Assembly: GCA_023435645.1 (NCBI GenBank)
Contig: JAEYRK010000066.1
Coordinates: forward strand, 28,416-92,415
Source: Bacillota bacterium
GTDB lineage: Bacteria; Bacillota; Clostridia; Lachnospirales; Lachnospiraceae
Direction of reading: 5' to 3'
Length of the DNA: 64,000 nucleotides
A model generated the notes under the pieces. The model saw only the letters and a list, made by a program, of their open reading frames with translations. It had not been told where the DNA came from and did no database searches. A program made the translations under genes and the position numbers. Below, one piece after another: positions 25,979 through 35,344 of this stretch (positions are counted from its first letter, which is position 1; every line of letters begins with the position of its first letter).

Positions 25979-27166
25979 CTATTTCATACTATGACCTGCG
26001 TCGGGCTTTCTGGCCGATTTGTGATCAATAAAACGGACAAAGATCAGCTTAATATAAGCCCCCACCGGAACAGCCAGAAGCATTCCAAGGAACCCTCCGA
26101 TGGCGCTGCCAAAGATCAAAGAGATGATAATGATCAGCGGATGGATCTTAATCGATCTACTTAAGAGCTTGGGTCCGATCAAATTTCCATCTATAAATTG
26201 AATCACTGCCAGAGCCAGGATGGATACAAATAAAATCTTTGTGTCACCGTTAATCAGGCACACAATTGTTGTGCTTATGTATGCAACAATCGGGCCGAAA
26301 TAGGGAATTAAATTGCCAATCCCAGCGAAAATTCCGATAACAATCGCAAATTTTACCCCGGTAATGGATAAAATAAGACTAATTAGTATCATCATCACAA
26401 AAGCATCTGCCAGCTGACCTCTGATATAGCCGGAGAAAACATGATCCATGTCATGGATGATGGATATGGTTTTCTGATTGAAGCGTTCGGGAAACAGAGC
26501 CCTCCATACCTTCCGGATATAGTCCATGAACATTCGTCCGTCAATCAGGAAATAGAAGCCGATGATGAAGCTGAAGATGATCGTGGTCATATAGCCCGAG
26601 ATATTTGTTACGGAATTTACCGTAGCTCCCGCAAAGCTTAGCAATGCATTCATGACATATTGTGTCGCATTCGTTACATATTTCTCAAGCTCCTCAGATT
26701 GTATCTCTAGATCACTCATCTTATCCAGGATGGACCTGTAGAAGGCATTCAAGCTGTCCATGAACTCTTCGCTGAGGCGGATGACATCATCAAGATTTGC
26801 CAGTCTAAGCTGCCTGGTGACACTGTATACCAGCATGGAAATTAGCCCTACTAAGGCTGCAAACAGTAATACTACGGAAAGGATTGCCGCTATTGTACGG
26901 GGCCTCTTCATTTTCTTTAAAAATTTATTTTTCCGGAATTTCCCTTCAAACAGGCTTACTACCGGGTCCATCAGATAGGCAAATACAAAGCCCAGAATAA
27001 CCGGCTTTATTACCTGCAGGATCCATCCGACTAAGTTCATGAATCTGCGGAGAAGCAATGGTGCATTGTCCGCAATTTTAGACAGGCAATAAATGATGAC
27101 ACAGGTAATGATGACATACAATGAGATCTGAGCGTATTTTTTATTAAATTTATCCTTCCATTTCAT
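25979..27166 (-). CDS. AI-2E family (PerM/TqsA-like) membrane protein
   Basis: A 395-residue protein with about eight membrane helices in the AI-2E family pattern: two N-terminal helices, a cytoplasmic/extracellular middle region (about 110-190), then a helical block including 'GNLIPYFGPIVAYISTT' and 'GNLIGPKLLSRSIKIHPLIIIISLI'. Members export small signals or ions (AI-2, Na+), but the substrate is not predictable. It starts 2 bases after the cytidylate-kinase-like gene and so is in an operon with it. Confidence 0.87.
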   Translation of the reverse strand: MKWKDKFNKKYAQISLYVIITCVIIYCLSKIADNAPLLLRRFMNLVGWILQVIKPVILGFVFAYLMDPVVSLFEGKFRKNKFLKKMKRPRTIAAILSVVLLFAALVGLISMLVYSVTRQLRLANLDDVIRLSEEFMDSLNAFYRSILDKMSDLEIQSEELEKYVTNATQYVMNALLSFAGATVNSVTNISGYMTTIIFSFIIGFYFLIDGRMFMDYIRKVWRALFPERFNQKTISIIHDMDHVFSGYIRGQLADAFVMMILISLILSITGVKFAIVIGIFAGIGNLIPYFGPIVAYISTTIVCLINGDTKILFVSILALAVIQFIDGNLIGPKLLSRSIKIHPLIIIISLIFGSAIGGFLGMLLAVPVGAYIKLIFVRFIDHKSARKPDAGHSMK

Positions 27167-27168
27167 GC

Positions 27169-27795
27169 TTAAGAGTTTGCCCCTTTCTCAAATTCCAGAT
27201 ATTCTGCTATCAGCTTCACTGTGTTATTGATGCCGACATCATTGCTCTTGATGGAGAGATGATAGTTCTCAATCCTGCCCCACTTCTCACTGGCGTGGTA
27301 GTTATAGTAATTTGCCCTGCGTTTATCTGTCTTCAAAATCTCTTCCTCTGCTTTATTCGCCGGTAGGTGATAGAGGCTGACTGCCCTTTCCACACGGAAG
27401 GGAAGATCCGCCCAAACAAAGACATGTACTACATTTTTATAATCCCTGAGGATGTAGTCGGCACATCTTCCGACGATGACACAGGAACCCTCACCTGCCA
27501 CCTTCCGGATCACATTGGACTGGGCGAGGTAGATCTGATCATCCAGGGAAAGATGGGTAAATCCAATTTCCTGGTTCCCATAAGCATTCATCCCCATAGC
27601 AATGGAATATAGGAGGCTATTGGTTGCTTTCCTCTCCGCATTCTCGAATGCACTTTCCGCAAATCCGCTCTCTCTTGCTGCTCTTGTGATTAACTCCTTG
27701 TCGTAAAATGGAATTCCCAGTTTCACAGCCAGCTTTTCTCCGATTTCTCTTCCTCCGCTGCCGTACTGTCTGCTAATTGTAATTATTTTATTCAT
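27169..27795 (-). CDS. Cytidylate kinase-like P-loop protein
   Basis: A 208-residue protein of the cytidylate kinase-like family (AAK6-type). The P-loop is 'ISRQYGSGGREIGEKLA', followed by 'YDKELITRAARESG' and 'CVIVGRCADYIL'. The start at 27795 is chosen because GGAG lies 8 bases upstream; a GTG at 27804 is less likely. Members are distinct from Cmk and have no settled substrate. Coupled to an AI-2E membrane protein here. Confidence 0.85.
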   Translation of the reverse strand: MNKIITISRQYGSGGREIGEKLAVKLGIPFYDKELITRAARESGFAESAFENAERKATNSLLYSIAMGMNAYGNQEIGFTHLSLDDQIYLAQSNVIRKVAGEGSCVIVGRCADYILRDYKNVVHVFVWADLPFRVERAVSLYHLPANKAEEEILKTDKRRANYYNYHASEKWGRIENYHLSIKSNDVGINNTVKLIAEYLEFEKGANS

Positions 27796-27895
27796 ATTGG
27801 CCACTCCATTCTGGTTTTTGTTTCAAGCTTTCTTCTTAAGTATACCACAATCCGCTGCAAGTAAGAAGTACTATTTCCTGTATTTGGCTAACCGC

Positions 27896-30496
27896 CTAAA
27901 AGGACAGCAAGAGCTTTAAATAGGTACGTTTCACAGGCGAGCTAGCCCGGAGCAGCTTTCTACTCAATTCCTCGTAAAACGCTTCCAACTCCTGAAGCTC
28001 CCGCTCACTGATGGTATCCCTTCCAAACCTTGCCTTCCTCACATGGTCCATACATGCTTCAAAGTTCTCATCATCGATATGGGGACAGTGCTCCTTCACA
28101 TAATCTAAATGTTCCTCCAGGCATCTGCTTCTCTTCGGTAAAGCCCTGCCATGCTGCAGAAGACGTTCTAGCTGACGGTAGATCAGCAAGGCCCTCCGGC
28201 TCCGGTCTTCGTTTCCTGTCATCCTCTTCCTTCGTATCCTCAAGAAAATTACGATAGCTGTCAGAGAAATCAATACCGCTGCGATAAGTAGGATCAGAAC
28301 CACTGAGGTAAGCTGTTTTTGTTCCCTCGCTGCAGGTGTTGTCCCCTTCTTTTCTTCTCCTGGCTTCTGATCCGGCGCTACCGTAGGCTTGGAGGTGGGT
28401 TCCTCCGGCTTCTGTTCCGGAGCCTCTGTAGGCTTAGGTGGAGCAACCGTAGGGGCTGCCTGAGATTCCTCCTTTGCTATATGCTCATTCACATCGGTTG
28501 CCTCACCGATCACCCGCTCAGTATTTTCTGCTCCTGCACCGGGTGTGAATTCCACAGGAAACCATCCGAAGCCGTCGATATAAACTTCAGCCCAGGCATG
28601 GGCACAATAATCCTTGACGGAAGCCTCTACCTGGGAATCCAGCTGTTCTACCTTAAGCTGGGATGAATAGGTGGTAACCCACTCATCTCCTCGATAATCC
28701 TCCATCAATATGTCCGCGGTACTGATTGCATATCCTTCTGCATACCTGGCCGGGTATCCCAAGGACCTGAGCATCAGTACTCCGGCGGATGCAAAGTGAG
28801 AGCAATAGCCCACCTTATTTTCATAGAGAAAATATTCCACAAAGTCCTTACCCTTTGGAAGCTTTCCCGGGGACAGGGTGTACTGTGCGTTATTGTGCAA
28901 ATAGTCCTTCACATAGGAAACCGCCTTGTCCAGTGAGTCAACTCTTGAACCAATCCTCGCTCTGGTAAACTCATTTCTCAGACGCTCCAGTCCTTCCTCC
29001 GGGAGCTTTGTATAGGTTTGATAAACAAAATCCCGGTAAAGCTTCTCATATTGATCATAGTTGCCCAGCTTGCTCTTGGTTGGGGTCAGGTATTCGGCCA
29101 GTTTATCATCCATTCTGAGGGAAAAATAAAAATCGAATTCATAGCTGTCATCCTTATCTGCAGGCACAGCATATAGGTCATCTTCGTATTTCGCAGCCTT
29201 GGAGCTATCAAAATCCGTCATATAGGGCGCATAAATATGTTTTTTGTTGGCCCCGGTATATTCTATCGTAATGGTGCCCTGCTGATATTGATATTGGTTC
29301 TCCTCACTGTTCTTTAAGACTCGAGCCGTGCTACTGTCTACTGCAACGCTGAGCAGGGAAAGTCTCTTCAGGAAGGTGGTACTGACATTCGCGGGCTGGA
29401 ATTCCTCCGAGGATAGCTTGTTCTGGAGCTCCATGTAACGCTTCTTGGTCTCCTTGGAATGTCCCTCCCAGCTATCCCCCGTATATACCGCTCCGGCATA
29501 GCCCTTCAGGTAGATCCCCTCTGTAATGGATTTTAGAGGTACTGAAACCTTAAGCTGCTCCGTCTCATCATAGTTGATCTGATCCACTCTTCCCAGCTTA
29601 CCTGAATTCAGGCCCCCATTGCTTGTTTTTCGGCTGGGAAGCCATTTCACCTCACCGATCTTATCCGTTACCTCCTCCCAGGAGAAGTTAAACAGAAAAT
29701 GCTGAATCTCGCCCTTCGCTGTCTTGATGCCGTCAAGCTGTTCATATTTCTCAATCGGGATTGCCAGCTTCATCATTTGGAATAGGGTGAATACAAGGAT
29801 GGTTAATACCAGGGCTGCATGATTATTAATCCTATGGAGCATGAATTTTTGCTCCTTATAGGAGGATTGCCCTGCTCCGTAGGACCTGGTTAAGAATACC
29901 ATCGTTAGGATATAGGTCAGAAGGTTCACCTCTGAAGGAGTAACCCCCAGTGCGAAGCTTCCTGCCACCGGTAATAACATAATCATGTCGCAGATCGGTA
30001 ATAATCTGCTGCGTACCAAGGAATACGACAATAAGGCAATCAAGGGAATCATAATCATGATCAGCAGCAGCGTTATATCCTCTTCCGCTGTGGCATAATC
30101 AGCTTTATAATGAATGACAATGCTCCCATAGTAGGCTCCGGCCTGATCAAGAACTGCATTTTCTAAAAGATAGAAGCCATTTTTTATCTGTTCAAAATAC
30201 TTCTTTCCTACAGCCAGATAAAGCACTAGGGAAGCTGCCAGCTTAATCATGTCATAAGAGGGATAGAGAAACATCAGATAAATGCTGCTACCGGCCAGCA
30301 GCCATATCACCAGGAAGCGGTCGGTTGCTACAGATAAGGATAAGCTGTCTATCATCATTGCCATCACACTATAGCTTCCTGCGAAAACCGCTAACAGCTG
30401 CAAGCACCTTAAGAAGACAGGAAATCCTGCTCTCTTCTCATCCATCATATAGATTGTATTGTCAAAGACAATTCCATCTTTTATTTTATGGCTCAT
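27896..30496 (-). CDS. Transglutaminase-domain membrane protein (TgpA-like)
   Basis: An 866-residue protein. Five or six N-terminal helices (about 25-240) are followed by an extracellular region with a transglutaminase core. The likely triad is Cys in 'VGYCSHFASAG' (about 562), His in 'AHAWAEVYIDGFGW' (about 632) and Glu/Asp near 'VEFTPG' (about 647). A Pro/Glu/Lys-rich linker (about 672-715), another helix (about 729-752) and a cytoplasmic DUF4129-like tail follow. It is last in the MoxR-DUF58-transglutaminase operon. Such sets are thought to remodel or proteolyse envelope proteins, but targets are unknown. Confidence 0.87.
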   Translation of the reverse strand: MSHKIKDGIVFDNTIYMMDEKRAGFPVFLRCLQLLAVFAGSYSVMAMMIDSLSLSVATDRFLVIWLLAGSSIYLMFLYPSYDMIKLAASLVLYLAVGKKYFEQIKNGFYLLENAVLDQAGAYYGSIVIHYKADYATAEEDITLLLIMIMIPLIALLSYSLVRSRLLPICDMIMLLPVAGSFALGVTPSEVNLLTYILTMVFLTRSYGAGQSSYKEQKFMLHRINNHAALVLTILVFTLFQMMKLAIPIEKYEQLDGIKTAKGEIQHFLFNFSWEEVTDKIGEVKWLPSRKTSNGGLNSGKLGRVDQINYDETEQLKVSVPLKSITEGIYLKGYAGAVYTGDSWEGHSKETKKRYMELQNKLSSEEFQPANVSTTFLKRLSLLSVAVDSSTARVLKNSEENQYQYQQGTITIEYTGANKKHIYAPYMTDFDSSKAAKYEDDLYAVPADKDDSYEFDFYFSLRMDDKLAEYLTPTKSKLGNYDQYEKLYRDFVYQTYTKLPEEGLERLRNEFTRARIGSRVDSLDKAVSYVKDYLHNNAQYTLSPGKLPKGKDFVEYFLYENKVGYCSHFASAGVLMLRSLGYPARYAEGYAISTADILMEDYRGDEWVTTYSSQLKVEQLDSQVEASVKDYCAHAWAEVYIDGFGWFPVEFTPGAGAENTERVIGEATDVNEHIAKEESQAAPTVAPPKPTEAPEQKPEEPTSKPTVAPDQKPGEEKKGTTPAAREQKQLTSVVLILLIAAVLISLTAIVIFLRIRRKRMTGNEDRSRRALLIYRQLERLLQHGRALPKRSRCLEEHLDYVKEHCPHIDDENFEACMDHVRKARFGRDTISERELQELEAFYEELSRKLLRASSPVKRTYLKLLLSF

Positions 30497-30510
30497 TTCA
30501 CACCAACCTT

Positions 30511-31752
30511 CTATCCAAGCTTCAGAGCCTCCAAATTACCATGCACATTACCGGTATCCACCGATAGGAGTCCGATTCCCATTTCACCGAGCTTACTCAC
30601 CAATTCCTCTGCGATTGGCAGCTTAATGCGGAGGCTGCCGTTATGGACTTCTGAATATCTGGAGGTATCATTCACATAGAGAATCTGCCTTACATTTGCC
30701 TTAATCAAGGACAGGGAATCCATCTGGGATCCGTCCACCTCTCCGGTGACATAGAAGAGATCCGTGTACTGGTCATTCGGATGCTCCGCCAGATAAGCTG
30801 TCATAATGTCGGTGCCTCCGGAATAAGGTCCGGTCTGCAGCAGTCCGTCCACCGCTTCAAACAGATCCTTCTCATTTTCTACACGGATCCTCCTGCAACA
30901 GCTATTTTTTGCATCATACCAGGAAAAATAGTGGATCTGCCCCTTCAGTAAAAAGGAATAGGATAAGGACAGTGCGCATTCCATTAAGGCATCCATATAT
31001 ACCAGCGCATCCTCCATGGATACGCTTAAGTTAGCAAAAATCAGCATAGAGCAGTTTAAGGGATCGCTGAACTCCTTCATCATCAGCTGATCCTGCTTCA
31101 TGCTGAGTTTCCAATGGATTCTCGTAGGCCTGTCACCCTCCCTGTATTCGCGTATCATAAATACCTCAGAAGGATCATCCCCGCTCTTTATCGTAGAGAA
31201 GTAGTCGCTTTCTATCTGCATTCTGGAGCTGTTTGTCAGCTCCTCCATTATCTCATGAAATACGGGCAGAATGGCTATTTTTAGATCTCCCTTTAGTTTT
31301 CTTCTTAAGGAGAACAGCCTAAGATAGTCATAAAATCTAATTTTCGTTAAGAATATTTCCAGATTACCTGCGTGCTCTGACATCAGGTTCAGGGCTACGG
31401 TGGCTCTGGTTCTGGCATCCGCCGATACGATGAACTCCTTCTTATGCGTCTTATCGGAGAAGGAATTACGGTAGCTTATCATGAGCCGAATGCCGGAGGC
31501 CGGGAAGATTGTAGGATTATAAATCTGCACAGAGACCGGAATCACCTCCCCCTTACCCACCACATGAACAGTGGACGCCAGCTCCACGCTCACCCTTTTG
31601 TAGAGATAGATCAATAGGGCAAGCATCAGGAGGGGCAGAGCTGCTACCGTAAGGAAAATGATTCCCATAAAATATACATTGTAAAGAATTGAAAGTAGGC
31701 CGATTGTGGCCAATAGGGCTAGATATTTGATTTTATTTTGTAACATTTCCAC
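30511..31752 (-). CDS. DUF58 membrane protein
   Basis: A 413-residue protein with two N-terminal helices (about 8-50), an extracellular beta-rich segment and the DUF58 core: 'FMIREYREGDRPTRIHWKLS', then a von Willebrand A-like part with 'MLIFANLSVSMEDALVYMDA'. DUF58 proteins act with MoxR ATPases, which probably remodel them. The start ATG overlaps no upstream gene; the stop lies 14 bases before the transglutaminase start. Confidence 0.87.
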   Translation of the reverse strand: MEMLQNKIKYLALLATIGLLSILYNVYFMGIIFLTVAALPLLMLALLIYLYKRVSVELASTVHVVGKGEVIPVSVQIYNPTIFPASGIRLMISYRNSFSDKTHKKEFIVSADARTRATVALNLMSEHAGNLEIFLTKIRFYDYLRLFSLRRKLKGDLKIAILPVFHEIMEELTNSSRMQIESDYFSTIKSGDDPSEVFMIREYREGDRPTRIHWKLSMKQDQLMMKEFSDPLNCSMLIFANLSVSMEDALVYMDALMECALSLSYSFLLKGQIHYFSWYDAKNSCCRRIRVENEKDLFEAVDGLLQTGPYSGGTDIMTAYLAEHPNDQYTDLFYVTGEVDGSQMDSLSLIKANVRQILYVNDTSRYSEVHNGSLRIKLPIAEELVSKLGEMGIGLLSVDTGNVHGNLEALKLG

Positions 31753-31825
31753 ACCTGCTCTTTATGCTTCAAGCCTTGAAGGTCTTAAGCCAGTCCGGAC
31801 CTTACCCTCCATGAAGCCGATTGGT

Positions 31826-32779
31826 TTACACATTCTTTGCTAAAATTCTGGGTGGGCGTACGATACGGAGAATATCCTCCAGAAGGTTGTCCACGGTTAC
31901 ATTATTCACCCTAGCCTTAGCCTTGAGAATCATACGATGCGCTGCTACATCCTTAAAGATATACTGTATATCTCCGGGTACGACATAATCTCTTCCACTT
32001 AAAAATGCAGTTGCCTTTACCATATTCATCATGGCAAGCGAGCCCCTCGGGCTGACTCCCAGCTCCACCAGCGGATTGTCCCTGGTCTGTTGAACCAAAA
32101 GTGTAATATATTCATAGATGGAGTCATGGACAAATACATCCTCTACCAGATTCTGCATGATAAGAATCTCCTCCTTGTCCACCACCTGCACTGTTTTTTC
32201 CAGGGGATTGTTATTCTGTCTCTCCTTCAGGATGCCGATCTCACTCTTCATATCCGGATAGCCCATCGTCAGTCTGACCATGAAACGGTCCAGCTGGGAT
32301 TCCGGCAGCATCTGAGTACCGACAGAACCGATCGGATTCTGCGTCGCCATGACAACGAAGGGCTTGGGTACCTCCCTCGTTACCGAATCCACTGTGACCT
32401 TACCTTCCTCCATTACCTCCAGCAATGCGGACTGCGTTTTAGAGGAGGTACGGTTGATTTCATCTGCCAAAAACAGATTACACATAATGGCTCCCTGCTT
32501 ATATTGATAGCTGTCCCCATCCTTATTCAACAGGTGAAAGCCAACCACATCGGTGGGAAGTACATCCGGAGTAAACTGTAATCTGTGGTAATCCAAGGCC
32601 ATGGCTCTGGAGAACGCCAACGCAAGCGTTGTTTTTCCCACTCCTGGATGATCCTCAAGTAGAATATGTCCCTTCGCAAGGATCGCAGTAAGTACCTTAC
32701 CGATAATAACTCTTTTTCCGATCACAACCTTATTCACTTCATCCATGATTTGTATCGCTTTTGCCTGATACGGTCCCAT
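31826..32779 (-). CDS. MoxR-family AAA+ ATPase
   Basis: A 317-residue AAA+ ATPase with Walker A 'HPGVGKTTLALAF', Walker B 'NLFLADEINRTSSKTQSALL', sensor 'VVMATQNPIGSVGTQMLPES' and the arginine finger region 'QLDRFMVRL'. MoxR proteins are chaperone-like and assemble or activate partner complexes, here the DUF58 protein encoded next. First gene of a three-gene operon. Confidence 0.92.
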   Translation of the reverse strand: MGPYQAKAIQIMDEVNKVVIGKRVIIGKVLTAILAKGHILLEDHPGVGKTTLALAFSRAMALDYHRLQFTPDVLPTDVVGFHLLNKDGDSYQYKQGAIMCNLFLADEINRTSSKTQSALLEVMEEGKVTVDSVTREVPKPFVVMATQNPIGSVGTQMLPESQLDRFMVRLTMGYPDMKSEIGILKERQNNNPLEKTVQVVDKEEILIMQNLVEDVFVHDSIYEYITLLVQQTRDNPLVELGVSPRGSLAMMNMVKATAFLSGRDYVVPGDIQYIFKDVAAHRMILKAKARVNNVTVDNLLEDILRIVRPPRILAKNV

Positions 32780-33153
32780 AACATATTCACCTAATCTTTC
32801 CTATATTTTATCATTTCATAATGAGTAATCAGTGGGGGGGTCCAGGAAATACAAAATACTCCTCCGGATAGGCTAATATCCTGAAATCCGGAGCCTTGTT
32901 GTCGCGAACATTATAACATATTCCATAAAGTTGTGTCCATAGCATTATACAAATTATGTAACCCATATCCTTTGCTCCAATGGGTTTCAGGCTTTATTTT
33001 TTATTTGAATTATCAGGGGATTTTTGATATAATTAATATTCTGAATGTTATGTATGATTTATGTATATATTGTGAACTGGTCCAAGCCTATTGACTTATA
33101 TACAGAAAGGTTTAAAATAATTACCAAGAGAAAATTATGGAGGTAGCAATCAG
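32780..33153. other. Divergent promoter region between moxR and the parvulin-like gene
   Basis: No gene is seen. An inverted repeat CTCCGGAT/ATCCGGAG (32862-32869, 32886-32893) lies in the moxR half, and a run of seven G at 32834-32840. The plus-strand promoter at 33005-33033 serves the parvulin-like gene. No clear moxR promoter was found. Confidence 0.5.
33005..33033 (+). promoter_or_regulatory. Promoter of the parvulin-like gene
   Basis: TTGAAT (33005-33010), a 17-base spacer and TATAAT (33028-33033), the latter with an extended TG. Confidence 0.7.
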
Positions 33154-34245
33154 GTGAATAAGTCTAAAAAACCTATCAAAGTACCAAAAAAGTCAAAACA
33201 GAATTTATCAACAGTCAATCGTAAATATTGGCTCATCCCTTCCATCGTTTTGGGGGTATTTTTAGTGGCCGCCCTGCTGTTTGACCAGCTGTATGAAAGA
33301 GTGTTAATCACCATTGACGAAGAAAAATACCGCATGAGCGATCTGAGTTATTACTTTTATGATGTAGAAAGTGGCTATAATGCCTATTCACAGATTTTCG
33401 GAGCGATCGACTGGTCAACACCCTATGATGAGTCCGGTGAAATCACGATCGGAGACATCGCCAAGCAGGAGGCACTGGGTCTTGCGGTCTTCAATGAAAT
33501 TATGTATCAGGAAGCCCTGTCCGCCGGATATTCCCTCACCGAGGAGGAGATTAGTACCATCAATGAAGATATTGCTACTATGCTCTATGAACAGTTATCC
33601 CCGGATGTGATTGAAGACAACGGCTTTACCGGTGATTTCCTGAAGAAGATAAAGGAAAAGGTCGCTTTGTCAAAGCGTTACCGTAGCGATATCATTGAAA
33701 CTCTAGATGTTGATGACGAAGCCATCAAAGCCGGAATCTCCTATGAGGATAATAGGCAATATGATATTCAATATCTATATATCTCTAATCAGAAAGCGGA
33801 CGAGTCCGGTCAGCAGGTTGCTATGACTGAGGAGGAGAAGACCGCGGCCTATGAGAAGATAAAGGCAAAATATACGGAAGCTTTAACAACAGAGGATTGG
33901 TCCACTCTGGTACCTGAAGGAGAGACAGAGCTGCAATACAGGGAGAATAATTTCATTAAAACAGATACTACCTACCCTGAGGATCTGAAAACCATGATGA
34001 TGGAAATGGGCAATGGAGATATCAGTGAGCCCTTTGCAACAGAAAATGGTTATTATGTTGTAAGGATGATCAATAATGACAATCCTGAAACCTATGAGAC
34101 AATGGTGAAGAATGCAATTGAAGATGCCGAGAATACAGCCTTTGAAACCTATTATGGTGAAAGCATCCTGACCAAGCATGATGTGAAAATCAATGAACGG
34201 GCAATCAAGAATGTAAAGATGGGTTCCTTTGCGACTGCATATTAA
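33154..34245 (+). CDS. Membrane-anchored SurA/PrsA-like peptidyl-prolyl isomerase
   Basis: A 363-residue protein; the start is GTG, 10 bases after GGAGG. A basic N-terminus (KPIKVPKKSK) and one helix (about 27-46) anchor it outside the membrane. A SurA_N-like helical region (about 95-200) precedes a parvulin-like domain (about 205-325) with 'TTEDWSTLVPE', 'FATENGYYVVRMINND'. It probably assists folding of exported proteins. The cysteine lipobox of PrsA is absent, so it is held by the helix instead. Confidence 0.78.
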   Translation: MNKSKKPIKVPKKSKQNLSTVNRKYWLIPSIVLGVFLVAALLFDQLYERVLITIDEEKYRMSDLSYYFYDVESGYNAYSQIFGAIDWSTPYDESGEITIGDIAKQEALGLAVFNEIMYQEALSAGYSLTEEEISTINEDIATMLYEQLSPDVIEDNGFTGDFLKKIKEKVALSKRYRSDIIETLDVDDEAIKAGISYEDNRQYDIQYLYISNQKADESGQQVAMTEEEKTAAYEKIKAKYTEALTTEDWSTLVPEGETELQYRENNFIKTDTTYPEDLKTMMMEMGNGDISEPFATENGYYVVRMINNDNPETYETMVKNAIEDAENTAFETYYGESILTKHDVKINERAIKNVKMGSFATAY

Positions 34246-34318
34246 TTTAAACAGGCTTATGTATAATCTCTGCCTTTCCTGTCATACTATCTGGTAAAAG
34301 CAAGGAAAGGAGACAGTT

Positions 34319-34495
34319 ATGGCAAAGAATCACAGTAACAGCGGGTCCAAAAATAGCAGCAAGAATTCATCCCGGAACAGCTCCAACAGTTCCTCTAGGA
34401 ACAATACCGGCAATTCCTCCAGCAACTCCATGAAGGACAGTCATGCTCAGGTTCCGGATAATTCACCAGGCCGTAGCGGCCCCGGCGGAAATTAA
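34319..34495 (+). CDS. 58-residue Ser/Asn-rich small protein
   Basis: ATG follows AAAGGAG by 7 bases. The protein begins MAKNHSNSGSKNSSKNSSRN and is nearly half Ser and Asn, with no hydrophobic segment, ending in 'PGRSGPGGN'. A TATAAT at 34262-34267 and a perfect hairpin after the stop frame it as a separate gene. Small polar proteins of this kind are often made during sporulation, but that is inference; I know no matching family. Confidence 0.65.
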   Translation: MAKNHSNSGSKNSSKNSSRNSSNSSSRNNTGNSSSNSMKDSHAQVPDNSPGRSGPGGN

Positions 34496-34527
34496 GATAC
34501 ATTCAGATAAACAGACCAGTAGGATAA

Positions 34528-34580
34528 GTCCCCCGGTCATAAATAAAACGGTTCACCTGTTTTATTTATGACCGGGGGAC
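34528..34580. terminator. Perfect 22-bp hairpin between convergent genes
   Basis: 34528-34549 and 34559-34580 are exact reverse complements around a 9-base loop. It separates the small Ser/Asn protein gene (+) and the DUF3298 gene (-), and probably ends transcription from both sides. Confidence 0.8.
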
Positions 34581-34590
34581 TTTCGTATGA

Positions 34591-35274
34591 TTATATGCAT
34601 TTTGGAGCAATCGGTCCTTGGGACGAATAAGGTATCACAAAGGTCGGAAGACCGCTGGAATACGGGGCAATATCATATTCCTGGAAGTATATCACCACAC
34701 CCTCCGGCATCAAATAGAAATTATTAACCTTGAGGGTCTCCCTGACCAGCTTCGCATAATCACTAAAAACCACACTGTTTTCTGGGTTGTAGCTCGCCTC
34801 CAGCTGCCCAATGATGATCCCTATCAGGGTTTCCTTCAAATTACTCCTGGGAGGATAAAGATCCATCAGTTCAATTTTTTTGCTTTTCCTAAGGTTCCAG
34901 GAATCAGAATATCTGATGGTAAGCCCATGAGCTCCTCCTGCATATTCGTATTGATCAAAATACAGGCTGAGAGCACAGTCCTGGTTATATGTAACCTGAT
35001 ACTCCACATAGGCCTCAAATTGCCTGACCGGAAAGCCATTGGCTATGGAGTATTCATATTCCACCATGGCCATCTGATATAAACTCATGAGGTTAGATCT
35101 TTCGTACATTATAGCTCTGGTACGGTAAAACGAATTTAATTTATCCAAAAACACCTGATCGTGTGCAGAAGTAAACTGAGGATACTTGATCGTATATTTC
35201 ATGATAATCTGATTTTTGTAATACATATCCTGCTGTATGACCTTTTCCCTGACAACAACCTGATAAGCCGGCAA
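34591..35274 (-). CDS. DUF3298-domain protein
   Basis: A 227-residue protein starting with TTG, seven bases after GGGGGAG. Residues about 15-105 resemble DUF4163 and about 130-215 DUF3298, the pair found in the extracellular part of anti-sigma factor RsiV ('YEYAGGAHGLT' is the conserved glycine-rich turn). No signal peptide or membrane helix is visible, which is odd for this domain. It follows the RNR gene by 70 bases without a visible terminator and may share its transcript. Confidence 0.75.
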   Translation of the reverse strand: MPAYQVVVREKVIQQDMYYKNQIIMKYTIKYPQFTSAHDQVFLDKLNSFYRTRAIMYERSNLMSLYQMAMVEYEYSIANGFPVRQFEAYVEYQVTYNQDCALSLYFDQYEYAGGAHGLTIRYSDSWNLRKSKKIELMDLYPPRSNLKETLIGIIIGQLEASYNPENSVVFSDYAKLVRETLKVNNFYLMPEGVVIYFQEYDIAPYSSGLPTFVIPYSSQGPIAPKCI

Positions 35275-35344
35275 AGAGCTTCTCCCCCTTTACGCTTTAT
35301 ATTTTGTACATCTTATGCGTAAGGGGGGATTACTATTCTTGGAT

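Noticed and set aside
32090..32581. 163-codon plus-strand open frame
   Set aside because: It lies antisense inside the moxR gene, has no ribosome site and no recognisable protein.
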